From Terriglobia bacterium (GTDB taxonomy: Bacteria; Acidobacteriota; Terriglobia; Bryobacterales; Bryobacteraceae), in the NCBI GenBank assembly GCA_025358575.1, contig JANYJA010000114.1, forward strand, positions 1 through 36,594: a stretch of DNA of 36,594 nucleotides, written 5' to 3'. Made by a program: the position numbers and the translations under genes. The notes under the pieces were generated by a model. That model was not told the DNA's origin. It did not search any database and saw only the letters and a program-made list of their open reading frames with translations. Each line of letters opens with the position of its first letter. Positions within the stretch are counted from its first letter, which is position 1. Below, piece after piece: positions 7,500-17,863 of the stretch.

Positions 7500-9374
7500 T
7501 CATCGGTCCGGCGGCGTATAGAGGTCCGCCACTCGATTGCTTCGGTACGTGGTGCTGCCCGGGGTGTCGAGAACGTACACTATTTTTCCGTCTGGCGTTA
7601 CTTCGATCGCCTTTCCTGTCGCCGCTCCGTCTTTGAAAACGGCTGTTGTGAAATGATAATTGCCATTTTTCAAACGCTGCGCCGATCCCATAAACGGTGC
7701 GTAGACGCCGAGGTTGGCATTGGTGACCAGCGTCGCGGTTCGCGCACTCTCGTCGATCCTCCATACTTGGCCCCGCGAATCCGGATCTTTGTCCTTCGCA
7801 TCCTTTATGCTGTCTTTATCTTTATCTTTATCTTTATCTTTCTCCTTCCGCCTCTGGCCGTTGTCGAGCAGCACCAGCATATTAGATCCGGGCGGCTGAA
7901 ATGCCGCGTCGTGCTGATAGGAAAACCAGGGCTTCGGGTCGCTCGACTCGGCTTTGAAATCGCCTTCGTCCCCGAGCCGCCAGAGCACTTTGCCGCTGCC
8001 CTTGCCGCGCGCGTAGTCGATTTTGATCACCCAGTCCTGCTCTGGCATCGACAGGGTTAGATTTCCGTCCTCGCGAGTGTAGGACACGGCGTTTCCGTGT
8101 AGCCAGTCGTTGGCGACCGGAGTCAGATTTATCGGTGCGCAAGCCATGTTCCCATTCGTTCCGCGGCAATGGCTGTCGCCCTTGGCCTTGCGCTTCAGAT
8201 CCAGATGGTCGAATGAATTCCAGACCCATTTGACCTGCATGTCCTCGTCCAGGTCGAAGAGCATCGTTCCCGCGATGTTGATCGGATCCTCCGAGTCCTG
8301 GGCTCCTGCGGGAATCACCCGTTCCAGCGTTCCGATTGCGATGATGTGTCCGTTGGGCAGTCCGATCGCGTCGTGGTGGAAGCCGGACACGCACTGCTGA
8401 CCGTTTGGCTTGCAAACCGAACTGATCCCCATCGGCTCAAGCTGCTCGGCAATGCGGGTGATCTGGGTTTCCCGTAGCATGTTTCCCAGCAGATCGACCT
8501 CTGAGATTTCCTTCCCCTCGTCGCCGAATGCCAGGAATCTCCCGCCAGGAAGCGCCCGGGTGACTTGTAAATCCGGGGACGGAAGATACCAGACCAGATT
8601 GCCTTCCGTATCGGTAGCGAAGGCCCCCATGTGCGGACGTCCCGGTGAGCTGAACAGGATGAACGGTTCAAATCGGCTCGCCTGGTCTGTCGGTGGCACA
8701 GTAACGCGGAACCTCCCAAACGTGCCGTTCACCAAGCCGGTCTGGAAGGGAACTGCCGCACCGGCCTCTGTCCGGGCGCCGGTCAGGATCTCGGCGCGGA
8801 GCGTGTAGCTGGAATCCGGGCGCATGCCGGCCACGTACAGGTTGCTGGTGTGCGAGGCGTGGCATGGGGCTAGGCTTGTGCGTTGCGTCATCGACTCACC
8901 CTGTCGCGCGAAAGCTACCCGGAACTGGCTGCCGTCAGGGCACGCGGGAAAACTAAACAGCGCTACCAGAGGATGCGAGGTGTGAACGGCGACTGGATTC
9001 TGTCCCTCCGCTCGGGCGACGATGCGGAAGTTAATTTCCTGTTCCGACATCTGTTTGGTCTTCGTGTTGAGCACGGTCACCTTGACGCGGGCGTCATGCT
9101 CGTACAACTCGGGCCGCCAGGCAAACTCGCTTTCGCGGCCGAAATCGCGCACGATGCGGAACGTGTCTGCCTGTTCCGCGACGCTGAACCGGTATCTCAT
9201 CAGGGGCCGGTACTTGTCCGGCTCGCCTTCGTCTTTCGCCATGGCTGAGATACCGATTACCGTCCCCAGCGGCTGGGGAGAGGTTCGGTCGGTGAAGATC
9301 TGAATGCTCGGTGCCGCCGAGGAGACGACTGTGGCTGCAACTAAGCAGGAGAGCATCATTATTTCGCGGCGCAT
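7500..9374 (-). CDS. Arylsulfotransferase-family (ASST) exported protein
   Basis: About 624 residues. The N terminus after the chosen ATG at 9374 (MRREIMMLSCLVAATVVSSA) is a signal peptide; a GTG six codons upstream is the alternative. The C-terminal two thirds fit the beta-propeller of arylsulfotransferase-like proteins: LVWYLPSPDLQVTRALPGGR, then GFHHDAIGLPNGHIIAIGT with the histidine pair before a PNGH motif, then KWVWNSFDHLDL, WLHGNAVSYTREDGN, DWVIKIDY and WRLGDEGDF. Known family members move sulfate between phenolic compounds in the periplasm, but many are uncharacterised. A lysine-aspartate run (KDKDKDKDKD, near residues 510-530) is encoded by a hexanucleotide repeat. It shows no frameshift, unlike nearby mobile genes. 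Confidence 0.8.
   Translation of the reverse strand: MRREIMMLSCLVAATVVSSAAPSIQIFTDRTSPQPLGTVIGISAMAKDEGEPDKYRPLMRYRFSVAEQADTFRIVRDFGRESEFAWRPELYEHDARVKVTVLNTKTKQMSEQEINFRIVARAEGQNPVAVHTSHPLVALFSFPACPDGSQFRVAFARQGESMTQRTSLAPCHASHTSNLYVAGMRPDSSYTLRAEILTGARTEAGAAVPFQTGLVNGTFGRFRVTVPPTDQASRFEPFILFSSPGRPHMGAFATDTEGNLVWYLPSPDLQVTRALPGGRFLAFGDEGKEISEVDLLGNMLRETQITRIAEQLEPMGISSVCKPNGQQCVSGFHHDAIGLPNGHIIAIGTLERVIPAGAQDSEDPINIAGTMLFDLDEDMQVKWVWNSFDHLDLKRKAKGDSHCRGTNGNMACAPINLTPVANDWLHGNAVSYTREDGNLTLSMPEQDWVIKIDYARGKGSGKVLWRLGDEGDFKAESSDPKPWFSYQHDAAFQPPGSNMLVLLDNGQRRKEKDKDKDKDKDSIKDAKDKDPDSRGQVWRIDESARTATLVTNANLGVYAPFMGSAQRLKNGNYHFTTAVFKDGAATGKAIEVTPDGKIVYVLDTPGSTTYRSNRVADLYTPPDR
7815..7838 (+). repeat. 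Hexanucleotide repeat (TTTATC)x4 inside the ASST gene
   Basis: Four perfect TTTATC units, with imperfect units at the right edge (TTTCTC). On the coding strand this gives GATAAA, encoding Asp-Lys repeats. Slippage by whole units would add or remove residue pairs without breaking the frame. Confidence 0.9.
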
Positions 9375-9807
9375 TGCCGCCCAGTATGGCACACGGCGTT
9401 AGGGCACCAATTGTTCACTCCGGAAAGTATCTTGAGAGCGCGACCGATCTGATCGAAGCACTCGGAGAGGATCGCGGTTCTGGAGGAATTGAATCGCCGC
9501 GAAGGGCGCATGAGGTTATGGACCACCCAGGATGGGCGTGAGATCGAATGCACAAAACGATGATTTCTTGATCAAACTGCCGACCCTAAAACAGAAGTCT
9601 CTGCTTTGCCTGCGAAGGCCATCGCCGCGATCATCCAAAACGCGGCAACTTTGCACCAGAGCCGTATCGACTTCCAGCGCCAGGGCACTCCCGTCTATAG
9701 ACTTTCCCTATCTTCAGCAATCGGATATGCTGCGCGGTTCTGGCCAGCCGAGAGGCACTAATGGGGATGCTCCGATATTTTTGATGGTATTCGCAAACTG
9801 GCGAAGT
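9375..9807. other. Intergenic, about 430 bp, no gene recognised
   Basis: The stretch separates the ASST and GH51 genes, both on the minus strand. Short frames exist on both strands but none has recognisable motifs or consistent coding character. Part of it should hold the ASST promoter and the GH51 transcript end. I could not see a clear terminator hairpin. Confidence 0.4.
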
Positions 9808-11346
9808 TCACTCCAGATCGAGTATGACGATCGACTTCGCGGGGAGGACAACTTTCAAAGCTCCCGCGTCGATGGCGGCACCGTTAAAAGTGGCCGGTTT
9901 GACGACTGTTGGCTGCTCGAACGTGTTGTGAGAGTTGACGGCCGGGGCCGTCAGAATGCGACCGGTAACCGTCGCGGCAGTGATGCCGGAGAGCTTGGCC
10001 ATGATCGTTGTATCGTGATTGGGATCGACATTTACGAGGCTGATGTGCAGCCGGCCCGCCTTGTCGCGAACAGCGGAGGCGTTTACGGCGGGCATCGTGG
10101 ACCCTTCTTTGTTATACCAGGGCGATTTGATATCGACTGCAAGGGCGGTAGCGTCCTGGTAGGACTTAAACATCTCAAAGACGTGATAGGTCGGCGTGAG
10201 GACCATCTTTGCGTCCCTGGTAAGAATCATCGCCTGTAGGACGTTGATCATCTGGGCTATATTAGCCATTTTGACGCGGTCCGCGTGTTTGACGAAGATG
10301 TTTAGATTCAGGGCGGCGACCATGGCGTCGCGCAAGGTGTTCTGCTGGTAGAGAAACCCCGGGTTGGTTCCAGGCTCCGTATCGAACCAGGTACCCCATT
10401 CGTCAACGGCCAGCCAGACGAGTTTCTTGGGATCATACTTGTCCATGATGGCGGCGTGACGAGTTATGATGCCGTCCATCCGGAGTGTGGCCATCAAGGT
10501 CTTGGCGTATTCGGCTTCGTCGAATACCGTGGCGGAGCCTTTCTTCTCCCAAGTGCCAGTGATGGTGTAGTAGTGGAGGCCGATGGAATTGAAGGAGCGG
10601 CCTGCGTCGCGCATCATCACTTCCATCCAGTGGTAATCCTCGTCGGAGGGGCCGGACGCGGATTTGAGGATTTGGACGCCCTGGGGCACCTTAATGAAAG
10701 TGGCGTAGCGACGGGTTACATCGGCGGCGTATTCGGCGCGCATGTTGCCGCCGCACCCCCAGAGTTCATTGCCGAGGCCAATATAGGGCAGCTTCCATGG
10801 GATGTTGCGGCCGTTGGCGGCACGCTCAGAGGCCAGGGAGCCAGCCGGAGAGGTGATGTATTCGACCCATTCGGCTAGTTCGCGTGGGGCAGCAGACCCG
10901 ACGTTGCCGCTGATGTAGGCTTCAGCCCCAAGCATCTCGGCGAAGTCGAGGAATTCGTGGGTGCCGAAGGTATTGGGTTCAGTGACTTTGCCCCAGTGGG
11001 TATTGATCTTGACGGGGCGCCTGGAGCGAGGGCCGACGCCTTCGCGCCAATTGTATTCATCGGCAAAGCAGCCGCCTGGCCAGCGGATGACGGGGACGCT
11101 CAAGTCCCGAAGGGCTAGGAGAACGTCGTTGCGATAGCCGCGGGTATTGGGAATCGTGGAGCCTTCGCCAACCCACACGCCTCCGTAGATGCCTGCGCCG
11201 AGGTGTTCGGCAAACTGGCCGAATAACTGGCGGTTGACGTTGGGCCCGGGCTCGGCTGCGTGAATGGTGAGTTCAGCGGAGAGGGGTTGCTGGCCCAAGC
11301 AACAAGCGGCTGACGTTACGATGGCCAGTAGGATTCGCGTGCACAT
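9808..11346 (-). CDS. GH51 alpha-L-arabinofuranosidase, exported
   Basis: 512 residues starting with MCTRILLAIVTSAACCLGQ, a signal peptide that may be lipoprotein-like. The order of motifs matches glycoside hydrolase family 51: QLFGQFAEHLG, IYGGVWVGEGS, VPVIRWPGGCFADEYNWREG, then IGLGNELWGCGGNM, where Glu194 is the likely acid/base, and LVWLAVDEWGTWF, where Glu316 is the likely nucleophile. The C-terminal domain (INVLQAMILTRD, LTPTYHVFEMFKSYQ, then a beta-sandwich ending KSIVILDLE) is also typical. The enzyme would release terminal arabinofuranose from plant hemicellulose. It appears complete. It is preceded by no clear ribosome-binding site and has no sugar-transport neighbours. Confidence 0.92.
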   Translation of the reverse strand: MCTRILLAIVTSAACCLGQQPLSAELTIHAAEPGPNVNRQLFGQFAEHLGAGIYGGVWVGEGSTIPNTRGYRNDVLLALRDLSVPVIRWPGGCFADEYNWREGVGPRSRRPVKINTHWGKVTEPNTFGTHEFLDFAEMLGAEAYISGNVGSAAPRELAEWVEYITSPAGSLASERAANGRNIPWKLPYIGLGNELWGCGGNMRAEYAADVTRRYATFIKVPQGVQILKSASGPSDEDYHWMEVMMRDAGRSFNSIGLHYYTITGTWEKKGSATVFDEAEYAKTLMATLRMDGIITRHAAIMDKYDPKKLVWLAVDEWGTWFDTEPGTNPGFLYQQNTLRDAMVAALNLNIFVKHADRVKMANIAQMINVLQAMILTRDAKMVLTPTYHVFEMFKSYQDATALAVDIKSPWYNKEGSTMPAVNASAVRDKAGRLHISLVNVDPNHDTTIMAKLSGITAATVTGRILTAPAVNSHNTFEQPTVVKPATFNGAAIDAGALKVVLPAKSIVILDLE

Positions 11347-11454
11347 GATGTCAATAGCGCCTACATTCTATAGCAAGCGTGGGCGCAATTTTCGACCATT
11401 AGATTTCGACCCGCATTGACTCATCAGATTTGTTGCCGGTGCCGACTGGTTGCC

Positions 11455-11706
11455 TCATGAAAATGTTACCCGTCGGAGTACGCCATGACGGACAACAGAA
11501 TCGGGAATATCCCGCAGGTACGCCGACAGCCGTTCGTGCTGCGGAACGGTGAGATTATGGCGATGACGCCGCATCAGTGAGAGCAGACCGCGATGCTTGG
11601 ACCGACCGGATCGGATCTGTTTCCAGCAGGCCAGGAAATGGTGATTGACGGTGCGGATGACGTGGAACCGGTTTATGTAAGCGGAGAATTGTCTTCCTCG
11701 ACGCAT
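11455..11706 (-). pseudogene. ISL3-family transposase fragment
   Basis: The minus-strand frame reads YINRFHVIRTVNHHFLACW, then GRSKHRGLLSLMRRHRHNLT and ERLSAYLRDIPDSVV. This is the internal part of ISL3-type (IS204/IS1001/IS1165) transposases just after a catalytic Asp, where the helical insertion lies. Only about 75 residues remain of a usual 400 or more. The codon at 11706 is not a true start. The fragment lies directly against the GloVer-repeat fragment that begins near 11756. Confidence 0.7.
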
Positions 11707-11755
11707 TTTGTTCGAAATTAGATTAGTTGAATTTCGCGGGGCATTTTGCGGGGCG

Positions 11756-12236
11756 AAGAGTGGCGTGGTGTATAAGCTGGATACGGCAGGAAAGTATACA
11801 ATACTTCACATCTTCACGGGAGGGACGGACGGCGCGGGCTCCAGAAGTGTGATTAGCGACGGAGCCGGCAACCTTTACGGGACTGCTAGCGGCGGTGGCA
11901 CCGGTTACGGCGTGGTGTACAAGTTGGATGCGACCGCGCACGAGATTGTGCTATACACCTTCACGGGAGGGGTCGACGGCGCGTACCCCGTCAGTTTCAT
12001 CAGCGATCCGGCAACGGGAAACCTCTATGGAACTACTCAAAATGGCGGCGCTTACGAAAACGGGTGGTGGATAGGGTATACACGGCTGGTCTGGAAACTG
12101 TGTTGCATAACTTCACAGGAGGGGCTGACGGGGCATTCCCGGCGGCGGTGAGTCGCGACGCGACAGGCAATATCTTCGGGACTACCGTAAATGGCGGGTT
12201 GAATGGTGGGGGGTGCTATTCAAGCTGAATCCTTAA
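11756..12236 (+). pseudogene. GloVer-type tandem-repeat protein fragment, frameshifted
   Basis: Four related units can be read across frames: SGVVYKLDTAGKYTILHIFT, GYGVVYKLDATAHEIVLYTF, then, after a shift near 12090, VLHNFTGGADGAFPAAVSRD followed by ATGNIFGTTVNGG, and after another shift GVLFKLNP-stop. The pattern G-V-x-(Y/F)-K-L-D...VL..FTGG.DGA...D..GNLYGT matches the 'choice-of-anchor tandem repeat GloVer-containing' proteins, presumed secreted beta-propellers of unknown function. The 5' part with the signal peptide is missing, so only the C-terminal repeats survive. Confidence 0.7.
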
Positions 12237-12427
12237 TAGCGTCTTCCAAACGGCTCAGGCACCTCTACGCCACTACTTACTATGGCGGGGAGGCAGAAAT
12301 CGCGAGGGTCTCGGTCTACTCTATCTTCGGCCGAAATCTCTCGCTTCCAATTTTGCGATTCGCGCAATTATTCGCATGGATCTACATTCCACGTTTTGTT
12401 CTGCCCGGGTCCGCCGGAGCGTTCCAA

Positions 12428-12739
12428 CTAGGAGAGGCGGACTTCGATGTCATCCATCTTAATGGACTTGACTCCGTGGTTCAGAACGCTGTCGGCGGCC
12501 CGCACCCTTGTCGAAACCGGCTTGCCGGTGCGGGCGAAGGTGCTCCACAGTTCCGCCATGTTACGCGCCGCCCTCACCGATTCCGGCCGCGAGATCGCCA
12601 TCTTTATTGCTTGGGCCCATTCCCGCGGCGACCAGCAACGCAGGCAGGAAATCGCCCCATCCCAAGCAATCAAAAGCACTGCTAGAGGAAAAAAAAAAGC
12701 GCCTGCGGTTCTTGGGGCGGCCAACCCGCCCCGCGACAA
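12428..12739 (-). pseudogene. Possible carboxylesterase (type B) C-terminal remnant
   Basis: The minus-strand frame reads IKMAISRPESVRAARNMAEL and then WSTFARTGKP, which resembles the segment near the C terminus of type-B carboxylesterases (M...W..FARTG.P). Neither the catalytic histidine region before it nor the PxWPxY segment after it is seen. It lies just past the 3' end of the cytochrome-like gene. It could equally be an unrelated hypothetical protein. Confidence 0.35.
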
Positions 12740-12815
12740 AGGCGCGAGCGATCGAGGTCATTAAGTGGTGGGGGGCGGGGCCGCAAACGGCGGGCCATGC
12801 CGCTTCCAGGCTGGA

Positions 12816-13535
12816 CTACTTGCCCGGCGCGAAGCATTCCGCAAATGCCTGCTGGGCGGCTGCTAGTTGCTCAAATGGAAACACCACGGTCTCTCCCGGA
12901 AACAGCTCACTGATTGTCAGCGTCCTGACCGGCAATGGCAAACCTTCCAGCATCACCGCCGCGTGCCCCGTTGTGCCCGCGCCCCCGTTGCCCATCGTCT
13001 CGGTGCCTTCCACTTTGTAAGCTAATGGCGAACCACCATCCACGCTGGCCTTCACCGTCCCATTGCGCGGACTGGGCGCCCACGAAAGCTGCACACCACC
13101 ATCCCGTGACCCAGCATCGCAGCTAACTACCAACCGATACCTCGATGGCTGCTCCGGATTCTTCGTCACCACTTCGCGAATAATGCTCGCCGTTGTTAGA
13201 GGTCCACGCGTGATAGTCCATTCCTGTGACCGTGCCGAGGCCGCAATCATCGCCATCTCTAAGGAATCTGCATCCGCCTTTTCAAACGGCAGGCCCGCCG
13301 CGCCCATCGCTCCGGCCCGCAACTTGCTCAACACCATTGCCGCCAAACTTGGGTCCGCTTCGGCTGCGTCGAAATGCTGTAACGTCAAGCCGCCATTCCG
13401 CGCGGCATCCGTATGACAAACGGCGCAGTGCCGCTGAACGAGTTCATTCTGCCGCTTCACCGGCATCGCAGCGCCAAGCGGGAGCGCCACAATCAAACAA
13501 CTCAACGCCGTCACTGAAGCCCATTTAAATCTCAC
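12816..13535 (-). CDS. Exported c-type cytochrome-domain protein
   Basis: A CAVCH haem-binding motif sits in NELVQRHCAVCHTDAARNG, followed by LTLQHFDAAEADPSLAAMVL, the arrangement of the short cytochrome-like (PSD1-type) domains used by DUF1592-class proteins. The rest (about 140 residues) is a beta-rich domain without recognised motifs, rich in Gly. I place the start at GTG 13535, which gives VRFKWASVTALSCLIVALPL, a signal peptide. The frame is open further upstream, so the start is uncertain. Only one CxxCH is present. It stands upstream of no clear partner but is on the same strand as the DUF1592/DUF1552 pair about 0.9 kb away, and a link to that electron-transfer system is inference. Confidence 0.65.
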   Translation of the reverse strand: MRFKWASVTALSCLIVALPLGAAMPVKRQNELVQRHCAVCHTDAARNGGLTLQHFDAAEADPSLAAMVLSKLRAGAMGAAGLPFEKADADSLEMAMIAASARSQEWTITRGPLTTASIIREVVTKNPEQPSRYRLVVSCDAGSRDGGVQLSWAPSPRNGTVKASVDGGSPLAYKVEGTETMGNGGAGTTGHAAVMLEGLPLPVRTLTISELFPGETVVFPFEQLAAAQQAFAECFAPGK

Positions 13536-14450
13536 AAAAGTGGTGGCGCTCAACACGCGGTCTCCCAGCCAAAGCCTATCACGAACAGCTCGGACGGCGG
13601 ACCTCAGCGGCCCTTCGCAGACCGACGATTTTTGCAAAGCTAAACTGTTAGTCTTTGCTCGCGGCAAATCACTTTGAGTATGACCCGCCCCCGCTGCCAG
13701 ATGCTGCACCGGTTATCAGCGCAGTGAAAAATACACAAACTAGGTCACTAACCCGCGAATGACGGCGTAGCATCTACCGATCGTGTGCGGTTGGTCGGCA
13801 ACTAGGACGTGGTGCTGGACCACTTAACCCTTGGGGTCGATGCCGAACCGATAAACAGAGTCGCGAAAGAAGGCGTCCGGCAAGAAGAGATCACCCGTGA
13901 GCACTGAGGCGCGGGAAAGAATCGCAACTGGGCAGCGGAAGCGTTGGGCCGCGTTGAAAAGGGAAATAAGTGGTGCAGTTTCTCTTTTGTGGCTCGCTGT
14001 AGTCTTTGGTAATTCTGGCGAGTCGCGCTGCCGATGCGCCAACCACACAATTGTGTCGTTAACCAGAGTGACGCGCCCCGCGCACCATCTCACCTGAACT
14101 CCCCATAACCACAGTTATGGAGTGTTCAGGGCAGTTCTCGGCTCGCAAATCCGAGCAAAGATTCCAACTCTGCCATTGAGAATTTTGGAGTGTTTAGTAA
14201 TGTTGATCGGACGAGATATCTTCCGTGTTGATTCTGACATACGCGGTTCAAGTGCTCTTGCTGCAAGCCAACGCGGAAGCGCGGGACTTGCCCCCATTGC
14301 CGTCGGAACCGGGCTTTCGGTCGGCGGTCGCGACGCAAAGATAAGGCCGAAAACGACCCCGTGCAACGACGGCTATTTGTGAACCTATTCCTTCGGGACG
14401 ACTTGCGCCGCGAATGTGCGGACGCAGTTCTGCCGCTTCCCCCAGCTTCC
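13536..14450. other. Intergenic, about 900 bp, no gene recognised
   Basis: Several short frames occur on both strands, for example minus 14093-13824 reading VLTGDLFLPDAFFRDSVYRF, but none matches a family I know. The length and the mix of weak frames suggest decayed sequence. The open extension of the cytochrome-like frame covers 13536-13709. Confidence 0.35.
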
Positions 14451-15806
14451 CTAAGTCAGCAAAGCACCCAGCGTTTTCGTTGCTGTAGGAAACTTCCCGA
14501 TACCCGCACCCACCACCTCGTCGGCCACCGTGACATACACGTCCCCAACTGTCCCGGTTACCCGCGTATGCGACCCCTTCGCCAGCTTCTTACTCCCGCC
14601 GGCCACAATCATCGCCAGCCCGCTATTTTTGTGCGGATTGGCCTCCGCATGCTCGTGCGCGAAAATCAAACTGGTGTGATCGAATAGATTGCCGTCGCCC
14701 TCCGGCACCGACTCTAACTTACCGATAAGATACGCGAACTCCTCCACGTGCCACCGGCAGATATCGCGCAGCACGTGCGTGCCATCAGTCCCGTCCGCCC
14801 CTGCGACCTTGTCGGCCGCATGGGTGTAATCGTGATGGCGGGCTGACGTATAGCCCAGCCACGGAAACCGGGTCAAGCTTTGACATTTAGTCAACATGTA
14901 AGAAGCCACGCGCGTCTGCCGCATTGCGAGCGCCTGCACCAGCAGATCGCTCTGTAGTTTCGCGATTCGCGGCCAATCCTTCAAGTCGCCGTCGAAGTCC
15001 GGCGGATCCAACCGGTGATACTCGGGCGGCAGGCCGGCAATCGAGCGCTCTAGATCCCGGATGCCCGACAGATGCTCGTCCACCCGCGTTTTATCGTCTC
15101 CCGGTAGCGTCTTCTCGAGCGCCGACGCGTCTGCCATCACCGTATCCAGAATGCTGTGCTTCCGATTCAACCAACCCTCTTCGCGCGCACCGAACAGCCG
15201 GTCGAACAGCCGGTGAGGAATCATCTCAGGCGGCAGCGCGCGTTCATAGCCCGCCCAGCTCATGTTGCGCTGCATGCTCTCGCCAAACGACTCCTGCGCC
15301 ACCCCGATTTGCAGCGACCGGAAGCGCGAATTGCCGCCGATCTTGCCCGCGATAATCTGGTCGATGGAGGGTCCGCTGGGGCCGCGCCCCGTGAAATCCA
15401 TGCCCGTCATCAGGCCGCTCATCGAGTTTGTATGCCCATTGCCTTTGCCGCTAGCCGCGGCGTTATCCACCCCGCTCAGCACATGCACATCTTTGCGCCA
15501 CGCCGCCAGCGGTGCCAAGCATGGAGTCAACTCGTAGTCTTCTCCCTCTTCCGACGGAATCCAGTAGCGCTCCGGTATCCCGTTACCGTTGAACCACAAC
15601 ACGAAGCGGCTCTCGATAGGCTTCTCCACCCCCGGCGTGGCGGCAGCGCCCACAGTGCTCGTCGCGGCAGCATACGCCGTTCCCGTAGAATTAAACATCG
15701 AAACCAACGGCGGCAACCCGATTGCGATCCGCGCACCCGCCGCGGTGATCCCTTTCAGAAGCGACCTCCGAGACGTTCTAACGCGGTCCGTGATTATCTG
15801 CGACAT
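14451..15806 (-). CDS. DUF1552 protein, Tat-exported
   Basis: 451 residues from the ATG at 15806. That start is fixed by AAGGAG at 15816-15821 (minus strand) with about 9 nt spacing. The N terminus has [20 protein letters not shown], a twin-arginine signal. The body shows the DUF1552 pattern: [79 protein letters not shown] and [13 protein letters not shown]. The family is abundant in Planctomycetes and Acidobacteriota. It is related in sequence style to DUF1501/sulfatase-like proteins and its biochemical role is unresolved. The gene overlaps the end of the DUF1592 gene by 29 bp, so the pair is almost certainly cotranscribed and translationally coupled. Confidence 0.93.
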   Translation of the reverse strand: MSQIITDRVRTSRRSLLKGITAAGARIAIGLPPLVSMFNSTGTAYAAATSTVGAAATPGVEKPIESRFVLWFNGNGIPERYWIPSEEGEDYELTPCLAPLAAWRKDVHVLSGVDNAAASGKGNGHTNSMSGLMTGMDFTGRGPSGPSIDQIIAGKIGGNSRFRSLQIGVAQESFGESMQRNMSWAGYERALPPEMIPHRLFDRLFGAREEGWLNRKHSILDTVMADASALEKTLPGDDKTRVDEHLSGIRDLERSIAGLPPEYHRLDPPDFDGDLKDWPRIAKLQSDLLVQALAMRQTRVASYMLTKCQSLTRFPWLGYTSARHHDYTHAADKVAGADGTDGTHVLRDICRWHVEEFAYLIGKLESVPEGDGNLFDHTSLIFAHEHAEANPHKNSGLAMIVAGGSKKLAKGSHTRVTGTVGDVYVTVADEVVGAGIGKFPTATKTLGALLT

Positions 15807-17793
15807 GCTGCAATTCTCCTTGTTTGTTGGGGCCACTTTGACGTGTCACTGTCCCGGCAAAGTCCCGCGCGACAATTAAAGACACCATAAGCTCTTTGAA
15901 CCGGTAACCCGAATCTCGGAACTTGTCCGAAACCATCTGAATTGTCGGCCGATCCGCCGCCGTATCCATCCTTCCGGCCTGAAACCGGAAATACTGTTTC
16001 ACAACGCATTCCTGGCACAGCGGGCTCTTCGCCAGCACCGCGCCCAGCTGCCGCGGAGAAGTGAACTGTGAATCCGGAATTCCGGCCACATATGCGCTCG
16101 TATCCAGCGGAAGCGTCACGCTGGGGACCGGCTTGTGGCGATCTCCCTTGTCCTCGTCTTCTGAGTTCTTCCGAAACTCTAGCAGGTATTGCTCTCGACG
16201 CTGCCCGATCGCATCGAATTTTTCCAGTCCGAAACCCACCCCATCCATCAACTTGTGACAGGTGGCGCACGAAGCGTTCGTGGTGTGCTCCGACATGCGG
16301 TCACGATTGGTCTGCGGTTTGGCCTCCGTCGCCGGAGGCAGGTTCGTGTTCACACCCGGCGGCGGATCGGGTACATGCTGGCACAGGAACTGCTCCCGTA
16401 CAAACAGTCCTCGGGCGGTAGGAGACGAATCGTCGGGCTTTGCGGTGAGCGCCAGGAACAATCCCTGCCCCACTATGCCCCCGCGCTCCGAACCAGCCGG
16501 GAACTTCACCCGGTCGAAGTCTTTGGCCGGTGCCGCAACGCCATAAATGCGCGCCAGATCGGGGCTGACATATCCGTAGTCGGCCGTAAACAGCGTCATG
16601 AAATTGCCGTCGTTCCAAACCAAGTCGGAACCAAACATGCGCGCCTCCGTCGTCATCGCGTTGGCCGTCTCGCGCGTGAAGAACGGGAATTTCCGCCGGT
16701 CTTTGCTCGCCGTTAGCAGCCGGTCGAAGCGCAGCCACTGGCTTAGGAATTCGTCCAGCGAATCATGTGCACGCGGGTCCGCCAGCATTCGCCGCGCCGC
16801 CTTCTCAATACCCGCCCGCGTCTCCAGATCGCCCCGTTTGGCGATCGCAAACAGATCCGCGTCGGGCATGGTGTCCCACAGCGAATAGGCCAACCTGCTC
16901 GATGTTGCCCACGGCTTCAACTTCGGATCCGAAGTTGTGTTCAGCCAGAACAGGAAGTTGGGAGACTGCAGCATGGCTTCTACCACCATCTGTGCGCCCT
17001 TAAGAAAATTCGGTTCGCGAGCGAGCAACGCCTCATAGCGCTGCCGCTCTCCGGGCTCGAGCGGACGCCGGAATGCTTTCTGCCCAAACTCCCGCACAAA
17101 TCGGGCACCGCACGGCGCAGAGGGTTTGCACGGGATCAGTCCATGCGTATCGCCGCCTCGAAACGCCGATCGCGCCAGCTTTTCCGCAGCATCGCTGTAC
17201 GCCTCCACCAACAACGGCGAAAGACTCTGGCCGCGCGACTGATTCCGGAATCCGTTGATGAAGTCTTCCGGCGGAAACTGGTTTGCCGGCGACGTTTGGT
17301 CACCCAGCAGATCGCGGACCGTGTGATTGTATTGGCTGTGCGTCAGCCGCCGGAGCTCCGCATCCTGGGCCGCTGCACCCGTGCCGGAATTTTCGATTTC
17401 CTGGTACCGCAGCGCCGCCGTTAGTTCCGGCCCGGAAAGCCGCGTTAGTTTGGCGATCCATGCTTTCAGCGCCGTTTCTTCAGGACTGCCCTGCTTAATG
17501 CGCTCCCCGCCCGTGTGCGGCACGCGCGCCGTCGGCTTCTTCAGCAATAGCGACGAGTCGGGATGGCTCCGGTCGACAAGGATCACCAGCGAATTCCCGA
17601 AAGCTTCGATCTTTGCGGCCTGAGCCTCCGCCTCGGGAAAATGCAGCCGGGAGGCGGACGCGACGCCATCGGTGCTGTGGCAGGCGCGGCAGTTAGCCTT
17701 CTCCAAAACCGAATACAAAGTCGTTCGGAAATCGGCGTCCTGCGCTAACAACGCGCTTCCAGCCAAACCGATCAAAATTAGCTGTCTCAGCAA
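15778..17793 (-). CDS. DUF1592-class multidomain cytochrome-like protein (DUF1587/1592/1588/1585)
   Basis: 671 residues with signal peptide [18 protein letters not shown]. The N terminus has a haem-binding CRACH at residues 35-39 followed by LHFPEAEAQ. Then come [19 protein letters not shown] (DUF1587, about residues 149-170), [19 protein letters not shown] and [11 protein letters not shown] (DUF1592/1595 region, about 235-400), and [20 protein letters not shown] with a second haem motif CATCH at 509-513 followed by [11 protein letters not shown] (DUF1588). The end, [16 protein letters not shown], is DUF1585. These proteins regularly travel with DUF1552 and probably handle electron transfer in the periplasm, but their substrate is not known. 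The gene is divergent, with a 70-bp gap, from two LRR genes. Confidence 0.93.
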   Translation of the reverse strand: MLRQLILIGLAGSALLAQDADFRTTLYSVLEKANCRACHSTDGVASASRLHFPEAEAQAAKIEAFGNSLVILVDRSHPDSSLLLKKPTARVPHTGGERIKQGSPEETALKAWIAKLTRLSGPELTAALRYQEIENSGTGAAAQDAELRRLTHSQYNHTVRDLLGDQTSPANQFPPEDFINGFRNQSRGQSLSPLLVEAYSDAAEKLARSAFRGGDTHGLIPCKPSAPCGARFVREFGQKAFRRPLEPGERQRYEALLAREPNFLKGAQMVVEAMLQSPNFLFWLNTTSDPKLKPWATSSRLAYSLWDTMPDADLFAIAKRGDLETRAGIEKAARRMLADPRAHDSLDEFLSQWLRFDRLLTASKDRRKFPFFTRETANAMTTEARMFGSDLVWNDGNFMTLFTADYGYVSPDLARIYGVAAPAKDFDRVKFPAGSERGGIVGQGLFLALTAKPDDSSPTARGLFVREQFLCQHVPDPPPGVNTNLPPATEAKPQTNRDRMSEHTTNASCATCHKLMDGVGFGLEKFDAIGQRREQYLLEFRKNSEDEDKGDRHKPVPSVTLPLDTSAYVAGIPDSQFTSPRQLGAVLAKSPLCQECVVKQYFRFQAGRMDTAADRPTIQMVSDKFRDSGYRFKELMVSLIVARDFAGTVTRQSGPNKQGELQHVADNHGPR

Positions 17794-17863
17794 GAGCTCC
17801 CCTGTTGTAAAATTCGCCAGTTTTGGGCAGTGTTGGCCAGCATCCGGTAGAATATCACGTTAG
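17794..17863. promoter_or_regulatory. Short divergent promoter region
   Basis: Only 70 bp separate the DUF1592 gene and the LRR gene. The best -10-like box toward the LRR gene is TAGAAT, about 10 bp before its ATG, with a TTGGGC about 19 bp further up. If used, the LRR transcript would be nearly leaderless. No box toward the DUF1592 gene is convincing. Shared control of the two units is inferred from the spacing. Confidence 0.35.

Noticed and set aside
7815-7844. Repeat tract as a CRISPR-like array
   Set aside because: The unit is 6 bp with no spacers and it is in frame in a coding gene. No CRISPR array or cas gene was seen in the window.
10456-10878. 140-residue plus-strand frame inside the GH51 gene
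   Set aside because: It is antisense to conserved GH51 catalytic segments and shows no motif of its own.
15156-15890. 244-residue plus-strand frame opposite DUF1552
   Set aside because: The DUF1552 reading has a Tat signal, a ribosome-binding site and family motifs; this frame has none.
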